Positions 7,999 through 16,058 are shown, counted from the stretch's first letter. The stretch: DNA of 25,643 bases from DATEAX01 sp035288145 (GCA_035288145.1 DATEAX010000051.1:1-25643), one strand, 5' to 3'. Numbers and translations: made by a program. Notes: generated from the letters alone by a model not told the origin.

Positions 7999-9277
7999 AA
8001 TACCTCCGAATTGATTCCTCGATGGTTTTTGCCTGAATAAATTTTTCAAAGCCTAAACGTTTGGCTTCATCTTTGCGTTTGGACTCCATTGATACTCGCC
8101 GGATTTCGCCTGAAAGACCGATTTCGCCGAACGCGCAAAGCCGCCAGTCCAATGACTTGCCTTTTAAGGCACCGGCAACGGCCAAGGCAACCGCTAAATC
8201 GACCGCCGGTTCAAATATTTTTATACCTCCAACAATATTAATAAAGACATCTTGGGAAGCCAAATTTAGGCCGGCTCTTTTTTGTAAAATCGCCAAAAGA
8301 AGCTGTAAGCGATTTAAATCAAAACCAGAGGTTCGGCGCTGGGGATATCCAAAGACAGTTGGCACCAGAAGCGCCTGGACCTCCACCAGTAAAGGACGGC
8401 TGCCTTCAATGGTGGCGGTGACGACATTGCCGGGAACGTTCTTTAAACGCTCGGCTAAAAAGACCTCCGACGGATTGATGACTTCCGAAAGTCCATACTC
8501 TGTCATTTTAAAAATGCCGATTTCCGAAGTTGCCCCAAAACGATTTTTCACCCCCCGCAGAATTCGTTGATCATGAAAACGTTCGCCCTCCAGATATAGG
8601 ACAATATCCACCAAATGTTCCAATGTCCGCGGGCCGGCCACATTGCCTTCCTTGGTCACATGACCGACTAAAATTATCGCCGAGGAGCTGGATTTCGCCA
8701 GCTGCTGCAATCTTAGAGCGCACTCCCGAACTTGGACAAGACTGCCGGGCGTGGAAGGGAAATCCGCCGAGTAAACCGTCTGAATCGAATCAATAATCGC
8801 CACCGGCGGTTTTTCTTTTCCGATTGCGCCAACAATTTGCTCAAGATCAATTTCCGGAAAAATTTTTAAACTTTTTGATTTTAATTTTAGACGGTCAAAA
8901 CGAAGTTTGAGCTGCTCCAGCGATTCCTCGCCGGAAATATAAAGTGTATTAGGCAAATTGCCGGCAAGCTGCAAGAGAAGGGTCGATTTGCCAATGCCCG
9001 GATCGCCGCCCAAAATCATAATTGTCCCGGGAACAATTCCCCCGCCCAAAACCCGATCGAATTCGGTAATTTTCGTGGAAATCCTTTGAAAATTTTTGGT
9101 CTGAACTCCAGCCAGTTCAACAATCTCGGCTGGCGCCTCGCCTCTTCGGCTGACCGCTTTGGGCCTGGACATTTCTTTCAATGTGTTCCATTCGCCGCAG
9201 TTGTCACATCGCCCCTGCCATTTTAAATATTCCTCGCCACAGTTTCCGCAGACAAAAATTATTTGGTCTTTGGCCAT
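7991..9277 (-). CDS. radA: DNA repair protein RadA (Sms)
   Basis: RecA-like ATPase that helps branch migration and processing of recombination intermediates. An N-terminal C4 zinc finger uses Cys10, Cys13, Cys24 and Cys27. The Walker A motif is GGDPGIGKST at 90-99, and the RadA signature KNRFG is at 244-248. A Lon-protease-like domain fills the C-terminal part. The 428 aa are slightly short of the usual 450 or so, with the C-terminal tail trimmed. It starts 22 nt after the recJ stop and overlaps the PIN/TRAM start, so recJ-radA-PIN form one unit. No clear SD precedes the ATG. Confidence 0.95.
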   Translation of the reverse strand: MAKDQIIFVCGNCGEEYLKWQGRCDNCGEWNTLKEMSRPKAVSRRGEAPAEIVELAGVQTKNFQRISTKITEFDRVLGGGIVPGTIMILGGDPGIGKSTLLLQLAGNLPNTLYISGEESLEQLKLRFDRLKLKSKSLKIFPEIDLEQIVGAIGKEKPPVAIIDSIQTVYSADFPSTPGSLVQVRECALRLQQLAKSSSSAIILVGHVTKEGNVAGPRTLEHLVDIVLYLEGERFHDQRILRGVKNRFGATSEIGIFKMTEYGLSEVINPSEVFLAERLKNVPGNVVTATIEGSRPLLVEVQALLVPTVFGYPQRRTSGFDLNRLQLLLAILQKRAGLNLASQDVFINIVGGIKIFEPAVDLAVALAVAGALKGKSLDWRLCAFGEIGLSGEIRRVSMESKRKDEAKRLGFEKFIQAKTIEESIRRYCV

Positions 9278-9299
9278 CGTTCTTAAACTATAGCATTTC

Positions 9300-10943
9300 T
9301 TAGAGGATTTTTAAATCCAAAACCTTAAGCTGAACTTTACGAGTGCCGTCCCAATTATCCTCATCGAGGGTAAAAACGAGATCAATTTTTTTAGCGTTTC
9401 GCAATTCGGACTGCCGGTCCCCCAAATCAAAACCGATGGCCGAAATGCCTTCGACTTTAAATTTCAGATGGTTATTCTCCTTGCCAACGGTTCTGATGTC
9501 TGATACTTGCGACGACGCAAGTTGAAACACCGGCCGCGGATTAGCAAAACCAAAGGGCGCCAATCTCCCCAAAGAATCGACCAGTTTCAAATTGATATCA
9601 TCGATATTAATCTTGGCATCAACGGTAATTTTGGGCTTTAAGTCTTCATCTTTGAGCTTACTTTCGGCAATTTCCAAAAGTTTGTCGTAGAGGTCCGAAA
9701 GATGCTCAAGCTCTAAACTCAAGCCGGCGGCTTTTTTGTGACCGCCGTATTTTGTAAGGTACTCTTGGGCCTCGTCAAGGGCTTCGACCATGTTGTAAGC
9801 GTCAATCGAGCGCGCCGAGCCTCGCAGTTTGCCATCTTTTTCTTCGCAAACAATCACCGGTCTGGCAAACTCCTCCATCAATTTTCCCGCCACCAGCCCG
9901 ACAATCCCCTGCGGCCAATTTTTTCCCTCAACTAAAATAATTTTGTTTTTATCCAGTTTTCTTTTTGAAACTTTTTCTTTGGCTTCTTTAAGAACCCTCT
10001 CCAGTTCATTTTGGCGTCGGCGGTTTACCAAATCTAATTTCCGGGCTAAAACTTCCGCCTCCTGATGATTTTTCGAAACCAATAAATAAAAACTTTCATT
10101 GGCATAGTTCATTCTGCCCGGTGCATTCAGCCGCGGTCCGATTTGAAAACCGACTGAATAAGTATCAATCTTTTCCGGTAAGATGGCCGCTCTTTGATAA
10201 AGCGCCTTAAGACCGAGGCGTTTGGTTTTTTGAAGAACGATAAGGCCGAATTTGGCAAAAATCCGATTTTCGGAAATCAGGGGGACAACATCGCAAATCG
10301 TCGAAATCGCCACCAAATCAAAAGTCCATTTTAAATAATTTAAGGAAACCTTTTTGAGTTTTTGATTGATTGCCTGAATAAATTTAAAGACAACTCCGGT
10401 CGCCGCCAATTCCTTAAAAGGATAGGAATCGCCTTTTTGTTTTGGATTTAAAATTATGCCAGCGGGTATATCTTTGGCCATCTCGTGATGATCCAAAATA
10501 ATTACCTCGAGGCCATTTTTTAAAGCAAAATTCACTTCTTGGATATTGCGGCTACCCAGATCAATGGCGATGAGTAGTTTTACGCCTTCCTTTTTCAAGG
10601 TTTCAATCCCCTCCCGATTCAGACCGTAACCATGGTCGCGTCTTGGGATATATATTTTTACTTCAAGACCGATTTTTGTTAAAAATTCGAAAAGGAGAGC
10701 GGCTCCCGGGATTCCATCGGCGTCATAATCGCTGAAAATGCCGATGGTTTCTTTATCAATGTAAGCTCTTGAAACTTTCTCAACCGCCTCTTTCATCCCC
10801 TTCATTAAAAATGGCTCAAAAAGTTTTTCAAAACTGGGATTCAAAAATGAGTCCCAGTCATTTCTGGAGATTTTCCGATTCAAAAGAATCTGCTCGATGA
10901 TATTATCCGATTTCTTGGAAAGTATCTGCCAATGCTTATTCAT
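9300..10943 (-). CDS. recJ: Single-stranded-DNA-specific exonuclease RecJ
   Basis: 5'-3' exonuclease of the DHH superfamily, acting in recombination and mismatch repair. Metal-binding motifs are visible: SDYDADG (Asp72, Asp74, Asp76), AIDLGS (Asp128) and DHH at 151-153. The DHHA1 domain carries GGHKKAAG near residue 397, and an OB-fold-like domain ends the protein. At 547 aa it has the compact RecJ core. The ATG overlaps the ftsQ stop by 4 nt (ATGA), so translation is coupled to a division gene, and radA follows. An 18-nt hairpin-forming palindrome at 9505-9522 lies within the OB-fold region. Confidence 0.95.
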   Translation of the reverse strand: MNKHWQILSKKSDNIIEQILLNRKISRNDWDSFLNPSFEKLFEPFLMKGMKEAVEKVSRAYIDKETIGIFSDYDADGIPGAALLFEFLTKIGLEVKIYIPRRDHGYGLNREGIETLKKEGVKLLIAIDLGSRNIQEVNFALKNGLEVIILDHHEMAKDIPAGIILNPKQKGDSYPFKELAATGVVFKFIQAINQKLKKVSLNYLKWTFDLVAISTICDVVPLISENRIFAKFGLIVLQKTKRLGLKALYQRAAILPEKIDTYSVGFQIGPRLNAPGRMNYANESFYLLVSKNHQEAEVLARKLDLVNRRRQNELERVLKEAKEKVSKRKLDKNKIILVEGKNWPQGIVGLVAGKLMEEFARPVIVCEEKDGKLRGSARSIDAYNMVEALDEAQEYLTKYGGHKKAAGLSLELEHLSDLYDKLLEIAESKLKDEDLKPKITVDAKINIDDINLKLVDSLGRLAPFGFANPRPVFQLASSQVSDIRTVGKENNHLKFKVEGISAIGFDLGDRQSELRNAKKIDLVFTLDEDNWDGTRKVQLKVLDLKIL

Positions 10944-11695
10944 TTAAAATAGACCCTGCCCTCCACCCGCAAATCGATGTATTCCTTGGCCTCATTTTGA
11001 TGAGTTCCCAAAAATCTTTGGAGAGCATCAAGCTGGGCAGCAGCTTTCCCGGTCGTATCAAAAATTGCTCTCCAACCCTGTTCGGTAAGAGCATCAACCT
11101 GAAAAATGGTTTCGTTGACTTCAAAGCGGATAATCTTGACACCGGTTTTTTCCCGAAAAGAATTATTCAAGTCGGCAATAAAGTTTAAAAAGTTTTCCGA
11201 AACGACATTTTCGCCGATTTTTACCTTGAGATTTTTATTGTCCAAAACCTTGGGTAAATCCCCGGGTCCGGAAACTTCCTGAAAAACCCTGCCAAAATTA
11301 TCTACCAAAAAAAAAGTGCCGTTGGTCTGCCAAACAATTTTCGCCTCGTGCGTTTGAAGATTAATCTTCAGTGTATCAGGCAGTCCCCGGCTTACTCTGA
11401 TGGCGGAAACTTCTGCAAAATTGCCGGCGATTTTCTCGGCTCTTTTTGATGAAAAAAGGAGAAGATTCTCGCCTTTGAGCTTGTTAAAGTCCTCAACAAT
11501 CGGCGGGCTGGCCGTGCCCAAAACAATAATGTTTTTAATTTGAAAAAAAGGCGAATAAAAAAGGAGGTAAACTAAAGCGGCAAAAAAAATTGCTAAGCCA
11601 AAAAAGAAAAAAACAAATTTAGGAATTTTTTTTCGTTGGACGGGCGAGAGATAAACATCCGACGGATTGTAAACTTTTGGATTTCTAAATTGCAA
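10940..11695 (-). CDS. ftsQ: Cell division protein FtsQ (POTRA domain)
   Basis: Bitopic divisome protein. A short basic cytoplasmic tail is followed by a membrane segment at about 27-48, then the POTRA domain (FQIKNIIVLG onward) and the FtsQ-type beta domain ending in YIDLRVEGRVYF, the usual C-terminal signature. The length of 251 aa is typical. The start is TTG at 11695, with AGGAGG 4 nt upstream; no ATG lies near. It stops with TGA, overlapping the recJ ATG. murB lies 43 nt upstream. In most dcw clusters ftsA and ftsZ would follow; here recJ and radA do. Confidence 0.9.
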   Translation of the reverse strand: MQFRNPKVYNPSDVYLSPVQRKKIPKFVFFFFGLAIFFAALVYLLFYSPFFQIKNIIVLGTASPPIVEDFNKLKGENLLLFSSKRAEKIAGNFAEVSAIRVSRGLPDTLKINLQTHEAKIVWQTNGTFFLVDNFGRVFQEVSGPGDLPKVLDNKNLKVKIGENVVSENFLNFIADLNNSFREKTGVKIIRFEVNETIFQVDALTEQGWRAIFDTTGKAAAQLDALQRFLGTHQNEAKEYIDLRVEGRVYFK

Positions 11696-11738
11696 ACACC
11701 CTCCTCATCCGCTTAGCCTAACATGGAAGCAAATCGTT

Positions 11739-12719
11739 CTACCATTGACCGACATATTCGATTTCTTCTTTTAAGACGACACTAAATTTCTCCTCGACTT
11801 TCTCCCGCATTTCTTCAATCAGCGTGCGAATTTCCGATGCTTTGGCGCCATTTTTATTTAAAATAAAATTGGCATGAAGGTTAGAAACTTCAGCGGCGCC
11901 GTTTTTTAATTTTTTTGCCCCTGCCTGTTCCAGCATAAAGCCAGCGGTTCTTTCTTTGGGAAATTCGGGCATATTTCGAGTACCGCTGCCGGAGACATTT
12001 TCGACCTGCTTCGGCAGAGGATTACGAAAGATCGACCCGCAAGAAAAACCGAACGGCTGGGTTTTTTGACGATTTTCCTTGATGGCGTTTAATCGCCGAA
12101 TTATTTCTTCTTTTTGGCTCTGGGAAAACTGAAGACGGGCGGTTAAAATTACCGGTTTAATCCGCGACTTCAAACGCTTTAGTTTTGAATCACGATAGCT
12201 AAATTCCATCCACGAACCGTTATATTGATTGACTTTTAAAAGACCGGTTTGAGGGTCCCTTTCAAGGAGAGTAATTCCTTTGACATAATCACCGATTGAA
12301 CTACCCCACGCTCCGGCATTGCCATAAATTGCCCCCCCAACCGTCCCGGGAACCCCGAAAAGAAATTCTAAACCCGCCAAATCAATTGAGGCAAGCGTCA
12401 TAATTAACGATGAGCAAATTACGCCCGAATCAACAATCGTCTGACTTTTTTCTTTCATAATCGCGATTTGAGAAGTTCTGTTTTTAATCACCAGTCCGGG
12501 AAAGCCATAGTCGGAAAACAAAATATTCGAACCGTTGCCTAAAATAAAATAAGGGACGTCAAGCTCAACCGCTGTCCGAACGGCCTTAATTAAATCGTCG
12601 ACGGTCTTGGCAATATAAAAATAATCCGCTACCCCGCCGACGCGCAATGTCGTCAAATCGCGCATTACCACATGTTCTTGAATTTGAGGTAAGACGTCCT
12701 TAATCCTCTTTGTTTTCAT
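11739..12719 (-). CDS. murB: UDP-N-acetylenolpyruvoylglucosamine reductase
   Basis: Flavoenzyme that reduces UDP-GlcNAc-enolpyruvate to UDP-MurNAc with NADPH. FAD-binding motifs are LRVGG, LGNGSNILFSD and GVPGTVGGAIYGNAGAWG. The catalytic serine is Ser229 in SCGSIFRNP. A type I-like C-terminal region ends in AEVSNLHANFILN. A loop after the catalytic Ser (PLPKQVENVSGSGTRNMPEF) is longer than in compact MurBs. The ATG lies inside the last codons of murC (20-nt overlap), and no strong SD is visible. Confidence 0.95.
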   Translation of the reverse strand: MKTKRIKDVLPQIQEHVVMRDLTTLRVGGVADYFYIAKTVDDLIKAVRTAVELDVPYFILGNGSNILFSDYGFPGLVIKNRTSQIAIMKEKSQTIVDSGVICSSLIMTLASIDLAGLEFLFGVPGTVGGAIYGNAGAWGSSIGDYVKGITLLERDPQTGLLKVNQYNGSWMEFSYRDSKLKRLKSRIKPVILTARLQFSQSQKEEIIRRLNAIKENRQKTQPFGFSCGSIFRNPLPKQVENVSGSGTRNMPEFPKERTAGFMLEQAGAKKLKNGAAEVSNLHANFILNKNGAKASEIRTLIEEMREKVEEKFSVVLKEEIEYVGQW

Positions 12720-14103
12720 TCTTTAATTGCTCCCAAATCTGACTTCCTAATTTGTAGATATCGCCGGCGCCTATGCTAATAATGACCGTCTTCTCTGAAA
12801 GATTATCGCCTACCTCCTGAATAATCTTTGGCCATGAACCGATAAATTTGACCTGCTTTTGATTTTTGCGAATCGCTAAAGCCAAATCCTCGCCGGAAAT
12901 CGAAGGATCGCTTTCCCGGGCTGAAGCGTAAATATCGGTAATAATTACCTTGTCGGCCAGTTTAAATGCTTTAGCAAAATCATCAAAAAGTTCTTTGGTT
13001 CGAGAATATGTATGGGGTTGAAATATCGCCCAAATTTTTGCTTCGGGAAATTTTTGACGGGCCGCCTCCAAAGTCAGGGCGATTGAGCGCGGATGATGAG
13101 CATAGTCATCCAAAACCGTAAGTAATTGAGTTTTCCCCAGGATTTCAAAACGTCTGGTTACCCCGGAAAAATGTGGCAAATTTTTCTTAAGAAGCTCAAA
13201 GTTGATACCTAATTTTTGAGCAGTAATTATCGCGGCAGTGGCATTTAAAGCATTTGCCCGTCCGGCAATTTTTAGTTTAAAAGGGCCCAAAATTTTCGAT
13301 GAGTTTACAAGGCTAAATTGCGTATGTTCCGGAGATTCACTAAAATCAATAATCTGCCATCCGGCCCCCGGGTGAAATCCGTAAGTTTCAAAATTCCTGT
13401 CCGCCAAAGAACGCAAAAGTTTTTTGGCCTTGGGATAATCATTGCATAGAACGATAAACCCGTTTCTGGGCAAACGACAAGCAAATTTATAAAAGGCCTC
13501 ATAGACCTTTTCCTCGCTTAAAAACATGTCCGGATGGTCCATCTCAATACTGGTGATAATTTCAATTTGGGGGGAAAGATCGAAAAACTTCGGGGTATTT
13601 TCTTCAACGCTTTTACGATATTCATCGGCTTCCAAAACGAAATAGTCGCCCCGGCCAAAATGGCCGGGAGAAGCAAGCGAGGGAATCCGTCCCGAGCCAA
13701 TAATATAACTTGGATCAAGGTTGGCTTTTAAAAGCAGGAAACTTATGAGGGCCGCTGTCGTCGTCTTGCCGTGGATTCCGGAGACGGCAATTGTCTGTGA
13801 GCCGCTCGCCATCATTGCTAAAACTTCCGAATATGGTTTGATTTCGAGTTTTCTTTTACGGGCCTCTTTGATTTCCGGATTGTCTTTGCCGTAAGCAGCG
13901 GAAAAAACCACCAAATCGGGCCGGTGACGGAGATTTTCCGAATTAAAATTAGTCACCTCAATACCCGCATCTTTTAAAACCTCATCGGTGACAAAGGTTT
14001 CTTCCGTATCGGAACCAGCTATTTGATAACCTTTTTCCTTGGCAAAAATCGCCAAAGCCGCCATGCCCACACCTTTAATGCCAATAAAATGAATCGTTTT
14101 CAT
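12700..14103 (-). CDS. murC: UDP-N-acetylmuramate--L-alanine ligase
   Basis: ATP-dependent Mur ligase that adds L-Ala to UDP-MurNAc, the first step of the stem peptide. The N-terminal UDP-binding signature is HFIGIKGVGMAALA, the P-loop is GIHGKTTT (109-116), and LEADEY and DDYAHHPRSI mark the central and C-terminal domains. The length of 467 aa is normal. The ATG has no obvious SD. A low-confidence promoter lies about 20 nt upstream. It overlaps murB, and the mannosyltransferase ends 98 nt before it. Confidence 0.96.
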   Translation of the reverse strand: MKTIHFIGIKGVGMAALAIFAKEKGYQIAGSDTEETFVTDEVLKDAGIEVTNFNSENLRHRPDLVVFSAAYGKDNPEIKEARKRKLEIKPYSEVLAMMASGSQTIAVSGIHGKTTTAALISFLLLKANLDPSYIIGSGRIPSLASPGHFGRGDYFVLEADEYRKSVEENTPKFFDLSPQIEIITSIEMDHPDMFLSEEKVYEAFYKFACRLPRNGFIVLCNDYPKAKKLLRSLADRNFETYGFHPGAGWQIIDFSESPEHTQFSLVNSSKILGPFKLKIAGRANALNATAAIITAQKLGINFELLKKNLPHFSGVTRRFEILGKTQLLTVLDDYAHHPRSIALTLEAARQKFPEAKIWAIFQPHTYSRTKELFDDFAKAFKLADKVIITDIYASARESDPSISGEDLALAIRKNQKQVKFIGSWPKIIQEVGDNLSEKTVIISIGAGDIYKLGSQIWEQLKNENKED

Positions 14104-14123
14104 AGATTTGAATTCTCGAAGTT

Positions 14124-14152
14124 ATTCTAACTAAATTCTCAATGAAATTAAA
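14124..14152 (-). promoter_or_regulatory. Possible internal promoter before murC
   Basis: TTTAAT (14152-14147), a 17-nt spacer and TAGAAT (14129-14124) on the minus strand. The -35 is poor. The 98-nt gap (14104-14201) otherwise contains a purine-rich stuttering tract built on GAGAAT/AGAGAA. Confidence 0.3.
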
Positions 14153-14201
14153 GTTCTCATCTCCGTGCCTCTTCTCGCCACTCCATTCTCTATTCTCTTA
14201 A

Positions 14202-15407
14202 TCATATCCAACCCTTAAACCAAATACGCCAGTAAAAATGCGATGACTCCAGGGGTAGACCCAGCCAAATCGGCAGGAAGAAAATAAATAGGATGACTAA
14301 AACACCCAGATAAAATCCGAGGAAATATTTTCCGCCGTGTATCTTTGAGAGTTTCTCCAGCCAAAAAGCCGTGCCTAAACTTAAAAATAAAAAGGAAGGC
14401 ATCGCATGATAAAAAAATAAAACTCGTTTTACCGGTGCCCAAATAAGCAGAAAAATCAGAAATCCCCCTAAAATAATCAGATTATCTTTGTGCCCCTTTG
14501 AAATTCCCCAGATAAGCAGGGGAATGATCGCCAGCGACGACCACCACGCCAAAGGGTTACCGATGCCGTCAACGCCGATAAATTTTCCGTCAATGTCTTT
14601 GAAGTAGAGCCAGATTGGCCGCAAGAGCAAAAACCAGCCCCACCATTTGGAACCGTATGGATGACTGTCGTTGAGGGTAAAATTATAATTAAAACTCTGA
14701 TTATGCCACTCTAAAACCTTGGCAAAAAAATCATTGCCATGGAAATTAAAAAGGAAAAAAGAAAGATAGATAACCGCCGGAAGAATAATCAAAAAAACTA
14801 AATAATATCCGAGGTTTTTGAGCAGGGGAATTTTGCGAACGATGATGATTAGGATAAAAATTAATAATATCAGCGCCCCGATATATTTGACCGAAGCGGC
14901 CAAGGCCATGGAAACGCCGGCGGAAATTAGCCAGGGGATTTCTTGAGTCCGAGCAAATCTTAAGAAAAAATAGAAAGCCAGCAGGATGAAAAAGGATAAA
15001 AAGATGTCAATTAGACCGGTGCGCGAATAAACCAAAAGCATACCGTCCAAAGCCAAAATTAGCGACACCAGTAGCCCCATCCTTTTAGATGAGATTTCTT
15101 TGCCGATGAGATATCCAACCAAAATTAGCAGAGTACCGAAAATCGCCGGCATTATGCGCCAGGTAAACGAAGTATCTCCGAAAAGTTTTAGGGCCAAAGC
15201 AATAATCAGTTTGCCGAGCGGCGGGTGGATGTCAAAAAATTCCGTTTTCGAAAGATAATTTTGGGCGAATTGGACAAAATAAACCTCGTCGAAAATCTTC
15301 TCGCCGATTTTACCTAACTGCCAGATTCTAAGAAAGAAGCTAACACTGATGATAAAAGCAAGCGTCAGCTCTATCCAATATTTTTGCCAAAAAACTTTTA
15401 ATCTCAC
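14202..15407 (-). CDS. PMT-family (GT39) dolichyl-phosphate-mannose-type protein glycosyltransferase
   Basis: Polytopic membrane glycosyltransferase of the PMT/ArnT superfamily, which transfers a sugar from a polyprenyl-phosphate carrier to extracytoplasmic protein or glycan. After the first membrane segment comes the catalytic loop with FDEVYF (Asp40-Glu41) and IHPPLGKL, the PMT hallmark. Several further membrane segments follow, with a C-terminal four-helix-type region introduced by HPYGSKWWGWFLLLRP. At about 400 aa it is a short bacterial form. GTG at 15407 is favoured because GAGG lies 6 nt upstream; an earlier in-frame GTG at 15419 lacks an SD. It sits between murG and murC, suggesting an envelope role. 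The donor sugar and acceptor cannot be read from the sequence. Confidence 0.87.
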   Translation of the reverse strand: MRLKVFWQKYWIELTLAFIISVSFFLRIWQLGKIGEKIFDEVYFVQFAQNYLSKTEFFDIHPPLGKLIIALALKLFGDTSFTWRIMPAIFGTLLILVGYLIGKEISSKRMGLLVSLILALDGMLLVYSRTGLIDIFLSFFILLAFYFFLRFARTQEIPWLISAGVSMALAASVKYIGALILLIFILIIIVRKIPLLKNLGYYLVFLIILPAVIYLSFFLFNFHGNDFFAKVLEWHNQSFNYNFTLNDSHPYGSKWWGWFLLLRPIWLYFKDIDGKFIGVDGIGNPLAWWSSLAIIPLLIWGISKGHKDNLIILGGFLIFLLIWAPVKRVLFFYHAMPSFLFLSLGTAFWLEKLSKIHGGKYFLGFYLGVLVILFIFFLPIWLGLPLESSHFYWRIWFKGWI

Positions 15408-15438
15408 TTCGCACCTCACGACTGAACAAACCGATTAA

Positions 15439-15447
15439 AGTATATCA
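15439..15447 (-). promoter_or_regulatory. Extended -10 promoter of the mannosyltransferase-murC-murB-ftsQ-recJ-radA unit
   Basis: TGATATACT on the minus strand is an extended -10 (TGnTATACT). It closely matches the TGATACAAT before pgeF, and both are preceded by TTC. No good -35 is seen. It lies between the terminator at 15471-15502 and the mannosyltransferase start. Confidence 0.45.
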
Positions 15448-15470
15448 GAATACAAAGGTTTAGACCAGAT

Positions 15471-15502
15471 AAAAAAGCCGCCTTGAGATTATCGCTGGCG
15501 GC
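15471..15502 (-). terminator. Intrinsic terminator of the small-ORF unit
   Basis: GCCGCC and GGCGGC form a 6-bp all-GC stem around a 14-nt loop, followed directly by TTTTTT on the minus strand. It lies about 25 nt after the last small ORF. Confidence 0.65.
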
Positions 15503-15527
15503 GTCGGAAATCCAAATGGACGGATAT

Positions 15528-15722
15528 CTAATAATCGCCCAGAGGCCATCGCGGTTGTTGGGATTCAAGGATCTCTCTTTCCCTTATTATGGCGAGCCTG
15601 ACTATTTCCTCCGTCTTCTCGAGACCTTCCCCAAGCATCCATTCTCTTCCGCGCTCGGCCATCTTCTTTACTTCTTCATCAACCACCCGAACGATGGCAG
15701 TTCTTCGGCTCTTTTTAGCCAT
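15528..15722 (-). CDS. Small charged helical protein (64 aa), unknown
   Basis: I do not recognise it. It begins MAKKSRRTAIVRVVDEEV, is rich in Arg, Glu and Lys, and has a heptad-like pattern of hydrophobics, so it probably folds as one or two amphipathic helices; there is no signal or membrane segment. The ATG at 15722 is chosen because a long GGGGAGGTGGAG purine SD ends 4 nt upstream; an upstream in-frame ATG would place that SD inside the gene. The ATG overlaps the stop of the preceding small ORF by 8 nt (ATGGCTAA), so the pair appears translationally coupled. A terminator follows. It could be a DNA- or RNA-binding or antitoxin-like protein; there is no motif evidence. Confidence 0.6.
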   Translation of the reverse strand: MAKKSRRTAIVRVVDEEVKKMAERGREWMLGEGLEKTEEIVRLAIIREREILESQQPRWPLGDY

Positions 15723-15903
15723 CTTTCTCCACCTCCCCAGGAAGAACACTCCTCCGGCAATACCTGTTGTTTAGCTGTCTTGCCTGGCGGACCAACAATG
15801 TTTTCATCTCATCCCGGGTTGCCCGTTTTCCTCCGCCAGAACAGTGACTCCGATGTATCCCCCGCGACCAGCCATCTTTGTGCTTTTTGCGACTGCGCCC
15901 CAA
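15715..15903 (-). CDS. Small very basic protein (62 aa, TTG start), unknown
   Basis: The start is TTG at 15903, with GGAGGT ending exactly 7 nt upstream. The product is strongly basic (LGRSRKKHKDGW at the N-terminus, then RDEMKTLLVRQARQLNNRY), with two cysteines and no membrane segment. The stop overlaps the ATG of the next small ORF by 8 nt. Its existence rests on the SD and the coupling; composition is unusual, and a second frame inside it (15804-15875) looks equally protein-like, so the true coding frame is uncertain. A regulatory leader instead of a protein is possible. Confidence 0.4.
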   Translation of the reverse strand: MGRSRKKHKDGWSRGIHRSHCSGGGKRATRDEMKTLLVRQARQLNNRYCRRSVLPGEVEKDG

Positions 15904-15955
15904 GCTTCTCACCTCCGTGGCCGGAATGTATATCCAAACGAGTACTCCCGCATTT

Positions 15956-15984
15956 AATTTTCTCAAATTAGCCCCAAAAGTCAA
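15956..15984 (-). promoter_or_regulatory. Promoter of the small-ORF unit
   Basis: TTGACT (15984-15979) within TTGACTTTTGG, a 17-nt spacer and a weak AAAATT -10 (15961-15956). The 11-nt -35 region is identical to that of the DUF218-like gene at 22765. The rest of the 155-nt gap up to murG shows only a 4-bp hairpin (ACGC-TGGA-GCGT) after the murG stop. Confidence 0.4.
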
Positions 15985-16058
15985 CAAAAATTTTATACCT
16001 GTAGATTATCGCTAAAATCACGCTCCAGCGTAAAAGTTCATATATTTTGCCATTCTGG

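Noticed and set aside
9505..9522. Hairpin palindromes inside coding genes (recJ ACTTGCG/CGCAAGT; also murC 13650-13668, murD 18752-18768 and murF near 22268)
   Set aside because: Stems of 7-8 bp with short loops are expected a few times by chance in about 25 kb, so I do not claim a dispersed repeat family from these alone.
10938..10943. Possible alternative genetic code with TGA read as glycine, prompted by in-frame TGA codons in the small-ORF unit
   Set aside because: ftsQ ends at a TGA exactly where the family ends, overlapping the recJ ATG; murG and the mannosyltransferase also stop at TGA.
15903..15953. A 14-codon leader peptide (MREYSFGYTFRPRR) ending in the SD of the first small ORF
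   Set aside because: Its ATG lies at or before the predicted transcription start and has no SD, so translation is doubtful.
15483..15971. A 162-codon plus-strand open frame opposite the small-ORF unit
   Set aside because: Its Ser/Pro/His/Cys-rich composition is typical of an antisense shadow, it has no SD or promoter, and the minus strand has SDs, coupling and a terminator.
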